Source of the DNA: Tildeniella torsiva UHER 1998/13D
Lineage (GTDB): Bacteria; Cyanobacteriota; Cyanobacteriia; Phormidesmidales; Phormidesmidaceae
Assembly (NCBI GenBank): GCA_019358835.1
Contig: JAHHIH010000017.1
Coordinates: forward strand, 62,001-126,000
Reading direction: 5' to 3'
Length of the DNA: 64,000 nucleotides
Of this stretch, positions 33,936 to 42,360 are shown piece by piece; positions within the stretch are counted from its first letter, which is position 1; each line of letters begins with the position of its first letter. Made by a program: the position numbers and the translations under genes. Under the pieces are notes generated by a model that saw nothing but the letters and a program-made list of their open reading frames with translations, was not told where the DNA came from and did no database searches.

Positions 33936-35951
33936 GTGAAGAGTTTTCCTAGGGGTTGGCGAGCAAAGGGGCTGAGGTATGTGTGGGTGAGTGCGATCGC
34001 CTTGGTTCTCATCGCCACCCTCACCCTGCGTCCGGCCCCGGCCCAGTCGCCCCCCCATCCCCTCGATCCACTGACCGCTGACGAAATTCAGACGGCGGTG
34101 GCGGTGGTTAAGGCCGCCCATCCCCTGTCAGAGGAGGCTCGATTCCCCAATATTTCGCTGCAAGAACCGGATAAAACCTTGGTATGGGCCTTCCAGCCAG
34201 GAGACGCAGTACCCCGCGCCGCCTTTGTGGTGGTGCTAGAGCCGGTGAAAAATATCACCTACGAAGCCGTGGTCGATTTGACCACCGCCGAACTCACCGC
34301 ATGGGACGAGATCTCTGGCGTGCAGCCCGCCATTCTCGACGAAGACTTTGAAGTGCTGAGTGAGCTGGCCAAGGCCGACCCCCGCTGGCAGGCCGCGATG
34401 ACCAATCGCGGCATTACCGACTTTGAAAGCGCCGTGGTCGATGGTTGGGCACCGGGCATGCTCAGCCCCGCCGAGCGCGCCAGCGGCAAGCGACTGATGC
34501 GTGGCTATACCTACTATCAGCCCAACTACGTCAACTACTACGGTGCCCCCATTGAAGGGCTCATGGTGGTGGTCAACCTCACCGATCGCGAAGTCATGGA
34601 TGTAGTTGATACCGGTGCCCAGCCCTTCTCAAAGGCGAACTTTGACTACGACGAAGAGACTACCGCGCCGCTTCAGCCCTCCCCTAAGGCGCTGACGATT
34701 CAGCAGCCCGATGGCAAGACCTTCGGGCTAGACGGCAACACGGTCACCTGGCAAAACTGGAAATTTCGCTACATTTTGCACCCCCGCGAGGGGCTGACTC
34801 TCTACCAAGTCACCTACGCCAAGGACGAGGTCGAACGGCCCATTCTCTACCGGGCTGGCCTGTCAGAGATGGTGGTGCCCTATGCCGAAACCGGCCCCAC
34901 ATGGGCGGTGAAGAGCGCCTTTGACGTGGGCGAGTACCGTTTTGGCTGGCTCTCGACCACCATGTATCTGGGTAACGAGGTGCCCCAAAATGCAGTGCTG
35001 TTGGACGCTCTGATGGCCGACGACCTGGGCGAACCCACCGTGCTAGAAGATGTGATCGCTCTCTACGAGCGCGACGGCGGCATTCTCTGGCGACACTACG
35101 ATTTTAATAGCGACACCCATGAGGGGCGGCGCAGCCGCGAGCTGGTGATGACTACCGTGGCGGCGATCGGCAACTACGACTATGCCATTAGCTGGATTTT
35201 CCACGAAGATGGCACCCTCGAAGAGCAGACCGACCTCACCGGTATCATGCTGGTCAAGGCCACCGAAGATGTGACCGAAACCCACGATCACCTGGGTCAC
35301 TTGGTTGCGCCCAACGTCGTGGCCGTCAATCACCAGCACTTCCTCAACTTTCGCCTCGACTTTGATGTGGATGGCCCCACCAACAGCGTGGCTGAGATGA
35401 ATGTGGCGACCGTGCCCCAGGGGAACAGCAACCCCTACGGCAACGCCTTCGCCATGGAGACGACCCCGCTCGCCTCCGAAGCTAAAGCCGTGCGCGACAT
35501 GAGTATGGCCAACAGCCGTACCTGGATGGTGATGGGGGGCAAGGAGAATGAGCTGGGCATGCCCGCCGCATACATGCTGATGCCCGGTAGCAATTCTGCC
35601 TTCTTCCCCGCAGCAGAGTCGAACGTGCGGCAGCGGGGCGAGTTTGCTGGGCACCACCTGTGGGTGACCCAGTACAAGCCCAGCGAGCTGTACGCGGCGG
35701 GTGACTATCCCAACCAGAGCCTACCTAGCCAAGGCTTGCCTGAGTGGGTAGCTGACGATGAGCCGCTAGCCGGTGAAGATGTGGTGCTCTGGTACACCCA
35801 AGGGGTTACCCACATTCCCCGTCCGGAGGAATGGCCGATCATGACCGTCCACAAGACCGGGTTTAAGATTATGTCCCATGGGTTCTTCCCTCAAAACCCG
35901 GTGCTCAATGTGGCTGCCCCAGAGCCGGTGCTGACGGCAGAAACGCCTTAG
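33936..35951 (+). CDS. Copper amine oxidase (primary-amine oxidase)
   Basis: 671-residue topaquinone enzyme that oxidises primary amines to aldehydes with release of ammonia and H2O2. An N-terminal signal anchor (about 12-35, YVWVSAIALVLIATLTL, then APAQS) sends it to the periplasm. The TPQ precursor is Tyr414 in GNYDYAISW. The base is likely Asp330 in AFDVGEYRFGW. Copper ligands are His466 and His468 in NHQHFLNFRLD and His626 in VTHIPRPEEWPIM. All are present, so it should be active. Start is the GTG at 33936, 17 bases after the last purine-rich stretch; the predicted signal peptide supports it. It lies 137 bp after NDH-2. Amine oxidases of this type are not usual in cyanobacteria. Confidence 0.93.
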   Translation: MKSFPRGWRAKGLRYVWVSAIALVLIATLTLRPAPAQSPPHPLDPLTADEIQTAVAVVKAAHPLSEEARFPNISLQEPDKTLVWAFQPGDAVPRAAFVVVLEPVKNITYEAVVDLTTAELTAWDEISGVQPAILDEDFEVLSELAKADPRWQAAMTNRGITDFESAVVDGWAPGMLSPAERASGKRLMRGYTYYQPNYVNYYGAPIEGLMVVVNLTDREVMDVVDTGAQPFSKANFDYDEETTAPLQPSPKALTIQQPDGKTFGLDGNTVTWQNWKFRYILHPREGLTLYQVTYAKDEVERPILYRAGLSEMVVPYAETGPTWAVKSAFDVGEYRFGWLSTTMYLGNEVPQNAVLLDALMADDLGEPTVLEDVIALYERDGGILWRHYDFNSDTHEGRRSRELVMTTVAAIGNYDYAISWIFHEDGTLEEQTDLTGIMLVKATEDVTETHDHLGHLVAPNVVAVNHQHFLNFRLDFDVDGPTNSVAEMNVATVPQGNSNPYGNAFAMETTPLASEAKAVRDMSMANSRTWMVMGGKENELGMPAAYMLMPGSNSAFFPAAESNVRQRGEFAGHHLWVTQYKPSELYAAGDYPNQSLPSQGLPEWVADDEPLAGEDVVLWYTQGVTHIPRPEEWPIMTVHKTGFKIMSHGFFPQNPVLNVAAPEPVLTAETP

Positions 35952-36005
35952 AAACCTACGTTCTAGTGGGTTAGACTGGGGGCAGTTTGGTGCTGGTAGA
36001 CCACG

Positions 36006-36620
36006 ATGGTGCAGGCTGTTCCCCAGGTCACTACTTTTGATGAGTTCATTGCCTGGTACCCAGAACAGGGCCGCTACGAACTGATCAACGGCAGGGTGCA
36101 AGACGTGAAACCAACTGGAGTTCACGAGCAGGTGGGCGGCTATTTGAATGGTCGGCTAGCGGTGGAAATTGCCCGACTGGCGCTGCCCTACTTTATCCCT
36201 AAAAGCTGCACGGTTAAACCCTTTAGCGAACAGTCAGGCTACTTACCCGATGTGGTTGTAGTTGACTCTGCCCAGCTCAAACACGAGCCCCGCTGGCAGC
36301 GAGAATCTACCCTGACGCAGGGAGAATCAATGCCCTTGGTGGTCGAAATTGTCAGCACAAACTGGCGCGATGACTACCAGCGCAAAGCCGCAGACTACGA
36401 AGAAATGGGCATCCCAGAATTTTGGATTGTGGACTACCTAGGGTTAGGCGGACGACGCTACATCGGCACACCCAAGCAGCCCACGTTTTCGGTCTACCAG
36501 TGGGTAGAGGGGGAATATCAGGTGGCACTCTTTCGCGGGAATGAAGCGATCGCGTCCCCCACGTTTCCAGAATTAGACCTGACCCTGGCCCAGGTGCTTC
36601 AGGAGAGTCAGCCCCATTAG
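36006..36620 (+). CDS. Uma2 family (DUF820) putative endonuclease
   Basis: 204-residue member of the large cyanobacterial DUF820/Uma2 family with a PD-(D/E)xK nuclease fold. Core motifs are FIAWYPEQGRYELINGRVQD, LPDVVVVDSAQL, PLVVEIVSTNWRDDYQRKAADYEEMGIPEFWIVDY; catalytic positions are the D in LPDVVVV, the E in VVEIVS and the K in QRKAADY. These proteins occur in tens of copies per genome; their role is unknown and they are often linked with transposition or toxin-like modules. ATG at 36006. It precedes the first NYN locus on the same strand by 104 bp. Confidence 0.9.
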   Translation: MVQAVPQVTTFDEFIAWYPEQGRYELINGRVQDVKPTGVHEQVGGYLNGRLAVEIARLALPYFIPKSCTVKPFSEQSGYLPDVVVVDSAQLKHEPRWQRESTLTQGESMPLVVEIVSTNWRDDYQRKAADYEEMGIPEFWIVDYLGLGGRRYIGTPKQPTFSVYQWVEGEYQVALFRGNEAIASPTFPELDLTLAQVLQESQPH

Positions 36621-36724
36621 TTGGAAAACTGGGCACCCTAGGGCAGGGAAACCGTACCTTTGGATTTTGGGAAAGTTCATCGGGCGTTGTGTAATTTCAA
36701 ACATTGACTCTTAGGCCCGCCAGT

Positions 36725-37024
36725 ATGACTCGCTCTCCTGAGTTACCCAACCTAGCTCTATGTGAAGAGATAAGCCGACTACTCACCACCACGCTGGTTA
36801 CAGCTCAAACACAAAACTCTAAACTGCTTACCGAAGCCTGTAGCCATTGGTTAAAGACGGCCTCTCAAGAGGCACAAACAGCCAAAATTACCGCGCTGCT
36901 TCACAGACAGACCGATGTTCCGGCTCTGCTTAAGGCTGTTGACCACGTTCTGGACAAGTTCTTTATCCCCGCTTTTCAGGGCTCTAAGAGCCATAGCCAA
37001 GTTGTGCAACGGGTTAAGGGCTAA
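36725..37024 (+). CDS. N-terminal module of a split NYN-OST-HTH-type gene
   Basis: 99-residue, mostly helical protein. It begins MTRSPELPN and ends FIPAFQGSKSHSQVVQRVKG, and is clearly homologous to the first 95 residues of the intact protein encoded at 39047-40501 (MTRFPEPPN to FIPAFKGSKPYRQVLQQVQR). A stop at 37022-37024 ends it. The NYN protein that would normally follow lies one frame away, with its frame open from 37018, so a shift of one base near 37014-37022 would join the two. It is therefore either half of a broken gene or a natural two-gene version of the fused paralog. The helical module alone has no recognised domain. Confidence 0.75.
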   Translation: MTRSPELPNLALCEEISRLLTTTLVTAQTQNSKLLTEACSHWLKTASQEAQTAKITALLHRQTDVPALLKAVDHVLDKFFIPAFQGSKSHSQVVQRVKG

Positions 37025-37059
37025 TCGCGGCGAGGGCCACCCTGCCCGCTACGCCGTTT

Positions 37060-38220
37060 ATGGGAGAGACAAAACCGGCTGAAGGCAGCCAGGGCAACCG
37101 AGAGTATGAGAATTCCCTAAACTCTGGATGGGCAGGGCTCTTACTGGTTGATGCCGAAAATATGACCCCGCCTAAGGAGCTAGAAGCCTTTTTGCAAGAT
37201 CTGGGTCAGTATCCCATCCGCCACCGGCTTGCCTTTGGCAATTGGCGCAATCTGGGTGGACGCGATCGGGAGTTTTACCAGCGGGGATATCACATGGTGC
37301 ATGTCCCTCCCGGTAAAAACAGTGCAGATATCAAAATGTCCCTGGATGCATCATTAATCTCTCTTTGGAATCCCTCTGTTCGTGAGGTGTTTATCTGCTC
37401 TACCGACACCGACTTGCTGCACTTGGGCCACACGCTTCTCAATTTGGGGGTTATCCCCTATCGCGTTAGCCGCCGCCAAGACTGCTTTGATGTTCTCAAT
37501 ATTGCCAACCAGACCACTCATGTATTTCATTTGCCCCAGGTGGGTAAAGAGGCCGAAGGGAGTGCTCCGACCAAGGATGATCCATTACCTGAGACTGCCA
37601 ATGCCCCTGAGAACCAGGCAGTAGAAAACCCTGGGCCTGCCACAGTCCCTACCGTAGCCCAGATGCAGCGATGGCTCAAAATCTTGATTCTGCAAGAGCA
37701 GCAGGCTAACCCAGGCCAACCTATCACCATTGGTCGGTTAGGCACACTCTTTCGCCAGCGCAATCAGATTGCTGCTAACCAGGCGCTTCAAGCCAACTCT
37801 GACTACAAGACTCTGAAGCAGTTTCTCGCAGCCCATGATGCGTTTGAGCTATCGCCTTTGCCCGATGGTCAGCACATGGAGGTGAGATTGAAGGCACCTG
37901 CTTCAGAGCCAGCCATAGTTGATCAGGGCAGTCAGCCCAGTCCCCCTGGAGCCGCCCCTAAGAAAATTACCGATGCCCACACCCTAGAGCAGGCTCTAGT
38001 CAAACTCTTGTGGAGTTTGTCTTCTGGCCAGTCTGGTAGCCAGGTCAGCCTCTCAGCTTTAGGAATAGCCTTTGCCCAAGTCCACAAGGAACCCCTGAGC
38101 AAGGTGCTGAAGCGGATTGGAGAACCCAAAGGTCTGCCAAAGTTTTTCGCTAAGTGCCGATCCCTGCGCCTTCAAAAGCATGACAAAGATTGGCGGGTAG
38201 CGTTGGCCTGTGTGAGCTAG
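37060..38220 (+). CDS. NYN-domain ribonuclease-like protein with two OST-HTH-like domains
   Basis: 386 residues. An NYN (PIN-like) nuclease domain spans about 25-150 with complete acidic residues: Asp31 in LLVDAENM, Asp90 in KNSADIKM, Asp96, and Asp116/Asp118 in STDTDLLHL. After a Pro-rich linker come two winged-helix-like modules that look like OST-HTH/LOTUS domains: ITIGRLGTLFRQRNQ with LKQFLAAHDAFELSPLP (about 225-310), and the C-terminal LEQALVKLLWSLSSG to DWRVALACVS. NYN plus OST-HTH is the layout of LabA/MARF1-type RNA regulators. It is paralogous to 39047-40501, which carries the N-terminal module in the same chain; here that module is the separate gene just upstream. ATG at 37060. Confidence 0.82.
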   Translation: MGETKPAEGSQGNREYENSLNSGWAGLLLVDAENMTPPKELEAFLQDLGQYPIRHRLAFGNWRNLGGRDREFYQRGYHMVHVPPGKNSADIKMSLDASLISLWNPSVREVFICSTDTDLLHLGHTLLNLGVIPYRVSRRQDCFDVLNIANQTTHVFHLPQVGKEAEGSAPTKDDPLPETANAPENQAVENPGPATVPTVAQMQRWLKILILQEQQANPGQPITIGRLGTLFRQRNQIAANQALQANSDYKTLKQFLAAHDAFELSPLPDGQHMEVRLKAPASEPAIVDQGSQPSPPGAAPKKITDAHTLEQALVKLLWSLSSGQSGSQVSLSALGIAFAQVHKEPLSKVLKRIGEPKGLPKFFAKCRSLRLQKHDKDWRVALACVS

Positions 38221-38262
38221 GAAGATCTAGATATCTTTTGAAGAACCTTAGACGGTGTCAGG

Positions 38263-38838
38263 TTAGGAGGTCAGCGCTCTTTCGATGCGGCGATCGGGGA
38301 TCAGCCACATGATGGCGACGCAGACATAGAGCAGTAGGGACAGCCAAGATTTGAGGAAGGCGAGGGGAATGGCGATCGCATAGATCACCACCGAAATTTT
38401 GCCTTTCCAGTCGCGGCCCACCGCGATCGCCAGGGCAGAGTCGCGACCCTCGCAGGCAATTAGCGTTCGACAGAGGATATAGTAGGCGATCGCAGCCGCC
38501 ATGAGCACCCCACCGTAAAACGCCACCGGCAGCGCCGCAAAGTGGTTTTCCCCGGTCCACCCCGTCACAAAGGGAATCAGCGATAGCCAAAACAGCAGAT
38601 GCAGGTTGGCCCACAGCACATTGCCATTCACCTGGCGCACCGCCTGCAGCAGATGGTGGTGGTTGTTCCAGTAGATACCGATGTAGACAAAGCTCAGCAC
38701 GTAGCTCAAAAAAACTGGAATCAGCGGTTGCAGCGCCGTCAACTCAGCCTCGTGGGGTATTTTTAGCTCTAGCACCATAATCGTGATGATGATGGCGAGC
38801 ACGCCGTCGCTAAAGGCTTCGATTCTGCCCTTGCCCAT
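38263..38838 (-). CDS. TMEM175-family (DUF1211) potassium channel-like membrane protein
   Basis: 191 residues with six hydrophobic helices. The first helix carries RIEAFSDGVLAIIITIMVLEL, in which the RxxxFSD motif defines the TMEM175/DUF1211 family, a group of potassium-selective channels found in bacteria and lysosomes. Other marks are YWNNHHHLLQAV and ANLHLLFWLSLIPFVTGW. Only one six-helix repeat is present, as in bacterial members that work as tetramers. The ATG at 38838 opens at MGKGRIEAFSD; an upstream 17-codon extension is less likely. It lies on the opposite strand between two NYN paralogs, convergent with the first and divergent from the second. Confidence 0.9.
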   Translation of the reverse strand: MGKGRIEAFSDGVLAIIITIMVLELKIPHEAELTALQPLIPVFLSYVLSFVYIGIYWNNHHHLLQAVRQVNGNVLWANLHLLFWLSLIPFVTGWTGENHFAALPVAFYGGVLMAAAIAYYILCRTLIACEGRDSALAIAVGRDWKGKISVVIYAIAIPLAFLKSWLSLLLYVCVAIMWLIPDRRIERALTS

Positions 38839-39046
38839 GGTGTCAGCGCTCCATATACGCCAGTGTAGATATCGTTCACTACAGCACATGCCTAGACATG
38901 CTGAAGTTTACCCCGCTTAGCCCAGCGGCGGCATAGAGCCAGGGAAACAGGGGGAGCCTAACCGCGATCGCTCCCGTCACCATCCTTGGAGCAGGATTAA
39001 TTTTCTATCGTGTAGACTAAGCCATTAATTTCTTAGTGTCACCGAG

Positions 39047-40501
39047 ATGACTCGCTTCCCTGAGCCGCCTAACCCAGAGCGCAGTGAGAAAATGGCTCGT
39101 TGCCTGTGTGCCGCACTCCTCAAAACCCAGCAGCAGAGAGCGGATCTGCTGACAGAGGCTGGCAGAACGTGGTTGCAAACCACCTCTGCCGAAGGGCAAA
39201 TCGCCAAGCTAACGACCCTGCTGGAGCAGCCGTCCACTGTGCCAGATCTGCTGAGGGCGGTCGAGCGGATTCTAGAAAAGCTGTTTATTCCTGCCTTCAA
39301 AGGCTCTAAACCCTACCGCCAAGTTTTACAGCAGGTGCAGCGATTAGCGATTCCGGTACGGTTCGCTTCGCGAATCGCCCCCCTCTCCCCTACCTCCCCC
39401 ACCCTCCCTAAGCAATTCCCCCAGGACAAACCCTCTAACCTTCCCTGGGTCGGGCTTCTGCTGGTGGATGCCGAAAACATGAACCCGCCCAAGGGACTGG
39501 AGGCATTCCTGCAAACCGTGGGTCGATATCCCCTTCGGCATCGTTTGGCCTTTGGTAACTGGCGCAAGCTGGGTCGGCGCGATCGCGAGCTGTACCTGCG
39601 GGGCTACCAAATGGTGCATGTGCCTTCGGGCAAAAATAGCGCCGACATCAAAATGGCCGTAGATACCTCCCTAATTACCCTCCGCAATCCGTCGATCCGC
39701 GAGGTGTTTGTCTGCTCTGCGGATACCGATCTGCTGCATCTGAGTTATGCGTTGCTCAGCCTGGGGGTCAGCGTCTATCGCGTTAGCCACCGCCACAACG
39801 GCTGGTTCGAGGTGCTCAATCTAGCTCAGCAAACCACCCAAAAGGTTTACTTCGACTCAGCTGAGGGGGCTGAGTCGGCCACCGGGTCAGCTCAGCAGGT
39901 GATCAAGGTGCCCACTTTGGCAGAAACGGGGCGATCGCTCAAACAACTGCTGGCCCAAGCCCACCAGGATCAGCCCGACCAGCCGATTACCATTGGCCAT
40001 CTGGGCAAGCTGTTTCGCGATCGCCACCACCTCTCCGCCAACGAGGCCCTCCAGGCTAACTCGGGCTACAAGACCCTGGGGCAGTTTCTCAAAGCCCACA
40101 CCGCCTTTGTCCTTTCCCCTTTGCCTGACAGCAAGCAGATCGTTGTCACTCTCAAGGCCGCTACCAACGACAATACCCCGGCCCCGCAGACTGCGGATAT
40201 CCCCACCCCCCTACTCCCCGAGGGTCTCCCCCCGGTGCTCTTACCCATTACCGACGCCCAAACCCTTGAGCAGGCCATCATCAAACTCCTCTGGAGCCTG
40301 TCATCCGGGCAGCCCGACGGCCAAATTCGCCTAGCGGTACTGGCAGCCTACTTTGCCCACGTTCACCAAGAGTCTATGAGCGCAGCGCTAAAACGCATCG
40401 GTGAGCCCAAAGGCCTGCCAAAATTTTTGGCCAAATGTCGTTCTCTGCGGGTACAAAAACAGGGCGAAGACTGGCGGATCGCCCTGGCCTGCGTCAGCTA
40501 G
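39047..40501 (+). CDS. NYN-domain protein with helical N-terminus and two OST-HTH-like domains (intact paralog)
   Basis: 484 residues. About 1-98 is the helical module also seen at 36725-37024; 99-133 is a Pro/Ser linker. The NYN nuclease domain runs about 134-260 with Asp141 (LLVDAENM), Asp200 (KNSADIKM), Asp206 and Asp226/Asp228 (SADTDLLHL). OST-HTH-like modules are at about 295-372 (ITIGHLGKLFRDRHH) and 400-484, ending DWRIALACVS. The NYN block and both C-terminal modules align closely to the split paralog, so the two arose by duplication. ATG at 39047 with the conserved MTR start. Function unrecognised, but probably RNA cleavage or binding. Its promoter region (38839-39046) is shared with TMEM175. 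Confidence 0.85.
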   Translation: MTRFPEPPNPERSEKMARCLCAALLKTQQQRADLLTEAGRTWLQTTSAEGQIAKLTTLLEQPSTVPDLLRAVERILEKLFIPAFKGSKPYRQVLQQVQRLAIPVRFASRIAPLSPTSPTLPKQFPQDKPSNLPWVGLLLVDAENMNPPKGLEAFLQTVGRYPLRHRLAFGNWRKLGRRDRELYLRGYQMVHVPSGKNSADIKMAVDTSLITLRNPSIREVFVCSADTDLLHLSYALLSLGVSVYRVSHRHNGWFEVLNLAQQTTQKVYFDSAEGAESATGSAQQVIKVPTLAETGRSLKQLLAQAHQDQPDQPITIGHLGKLFRDRHHLSANEALQANSGYKTLGQFLKAHTAFVLSPLPDSKQIVVTLKAATNDNTPAPQTADIPTPLLPEGLPPVLLPITDAQTLEQAIIKLLWSLSSGQPDGQIRLAVLAAYFAHVHQESMSAALKRIGEPKGLPKFLAKCRSLRVQKQGEDWRIALACVS

Positions 40502-40509
40502 AGCGATCC

Positions 40510-42051
40510 CTAGGTGGCCACCGGCTCTTTAGCCTCAAACTTGAGCTTGGCCCGTTTAAAGGGTTCAGGAATTTCCACCGGATATTTGCCCGTAAAGCAG
40601 GCAGAGCAGAAGCTGCCAGGCTCCTGATGAGTGGCTTCCAGCATACCTTTCCAGCTCAAGTAGGCTAATGAGTCCACATTGATTTGATCAGCAATTTCTT
40701 CTAGGGACTTGGTGGCCGCAATCAGCTGATCTTGGTTGTCGGTGTCGATGCCATAGAAACAGGGGTGAGTGACCGGCGGCGACGAAATCCGCATGTGTAC
40801 TTCGGTCGCCCCAGCATCCCGCAGCGCCTGCACGATCTTGCGGCTGGTGGTGCCCCGCACAATCGAGTCATCCACAATCAAAATTCGCTTGCCCTCCAGC
40901 ACGTCCTTGAGGGGGTTGAGCTTCATGCGAATGCCTACTTCCCGCATCGACTGGGTGGGCTGAATAAAGGTGCGCCCCACATAGCGGTTTTTAATCAGCC
41001 CCTCCGCGTAGGGAATTTTGGACTGTTGCGAAAAACCGATCGCCGCAGGCACCCCAGAGTCGGGCACCGCCATGACTAAATCCACATCGGCGGGCGATTC
41101 TTTGGCCAGTTGGTGGCCCAGGCGGCGACGATAGCTGTAGAGACTCTCGCCGTTGACAATGCTATCGGGCCGCGAGAAGTAAATCATCTCAAACACGCAG
41201 AGCTTGCGCTGGGTTGCCTCCGCCCACTGCCGAGAGCTAATGCCCTCGGGGGTAATCCACACCAGCTCGCCCGGTTCAATATCGCGTACGTAGGTCGCCC
41301 CGATGATGTCAAGGGCGCAGGTCTCTGAGGCCAGCACGTAGTGAGCGGGCTGCCCCACCTCAGGAATCTCATGATCTAGCACGCCTAACACCAGCGGACG
41401 AATGCCTTGCTGGTCACGGGCACCCAGAATGCCGTTGGGGGTGCCAATCACTAGGCTAAAGGCCCCATAGCAGCGGTTAAAGGCTTTCTCTGCCGCGTTT
41501 ACCCAGTCAGCCCCATCGTTGACGGCCTCGGCCAGGGCAAAGGCAATCATCTCAGAGTCGGTGGTGGTGATCAGATCGTGGTTGCGATCGATCAGCTCTT
41601 CACGCAGGTCGGCGGCGTTGACCAGGTTGCCATTGTGGGCCAGGGCCAGATTGCCCAAACGGGTGGGCACCACCGCAGGCTGAGCGTTGCACACGTGGCT
41701 CGACCCGGTAGTGGAGTAGCGGGTATGCCCCACCGCAATATGCCCTGTCAGATCTTTCAGAATTTGGTCGTCAAACACCTGCGACACCAAGCCCATGTGC
41801 TTGTAGCAGTGACTACCCGACGCGTCGAAGGTGGCGATGCCTGCCGACTCTTGACCGCGATGTTGTAGGGCAAATAGACCAAAGTAAGCCAGTCGAGCCA
41901 CCTCTTCGTCGGGGGCGTAGAGGCCAAAGATGCCGCAGGCTTCTTCGAGCTTATCGGGGCGATCGGGAAGCGACTCGGAACGAGTATCGGCGCCGTGATC
42001 CTGGAGGGAATCACAGGACTCGTCTAGGAAAGATTTAGAAGGGAACGTCAT
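40510..42051 (-). CDS. purF: Amidophosphoribosyltransferase PurF
   Basis: 513-residue first enzyme of purine synthesis, making phosphoribosylamine from PRPP and glutamine. A 38-residue propeptide precedes the catalytic Cys39 in EEACGIFGLYA (Ntn-hydrolase glutaminase, exposed after processing). Then come FALQHRGQESAGIATF and, in the C-terminal phosphoribosyltransferase domain, the PRPP loop ILIVDDSIVRGTTSRKIVQ. Full length and intact. ATG at 42051, with a Bacillus-type propeptide as usual in cyanobacteria. It follows purL after 309 bp on the same strand and is convergent with the NYN gene, 8 bp away. Confidence 0.97.
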   Translation of the reverse strand: MTFPSKSFLDESCDSLQDHGADTRSESLPDRPDKLEEACGIFGLYAPDEEVARLAYFGLFALQHRGQESAGIATFDASGSHCYKHMGLVSQVFDDQILKDLTGHIAVGHTRYSTTGSSHVCNAQPAVVPTRLGNLALAHNGNLVNAADLREELIDRNHDLITTTDSEMIAFALAEAVNDGADWVNAAEKAFNRCYGAFSLVIGTPNGILGARDQQGIRPLVLGVLDHEIPEVGQPAHYVLASETCALDIIGATYVRDIEPGELVWITPEGISSRQWAEATQRKLCVFEMIYFSRPDSIVNGESLYSYRRRLGHQLAKESPADVDLVMAVPDSGVPAAIGFSQQSKIPYAEGLIKNRYVGRTFIQPTQSMREVGIRMKLNPLKDVLEGKRILIVDDSIVRGTTSRKIVQALRDAGATEVHMRISSPPVTHPCFYGIDTDNQDQLIAATKSLEEIADQINVDSLAYLSWKGMLEATHQEPGSFCSACFTGKYPVEIPEPFKRAKLKFEAKEPVAT

Positions 42052-42360
42052 GGGTGGTGCAGGGTGGCTTTAGGAACGCGATGGCAAAGGAGCAGAACGT
42101 CTCAACACATTTGGCTGCCGCATTTTGCCCTCAATGCGAGCCCAGCTTCATCATAGGGTGAGGGATTTAGAAGCAGTATTAGAAACTACCGAACCTCCCT
42201 AACCTATTTAATAGTTCCTTAACATATGGAGCGATCATAACACCTGCCGCATTCCCGTTAGGCGGCTCCGAAGGCCCGACGCAGAAAGGATTTTCGGGCT
42301 GCAATAAAGTACGGACAGGCACGGCCCCACGCTGCTGTTGCGGAACGTCCTCGGCCTGTT
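42052..42360. other. 309-bp purL-purF intergenic region
   Basis: Between the purL stop and the purF start, both on the minus strand. No gene, RNA or PurR-like box was recognised. A-T-rich stretches near 42180-42245 could hold a purF promoter. No terminator hairpin with a T-run was found after purL, so read-through is possible. Confidence 0.4.
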
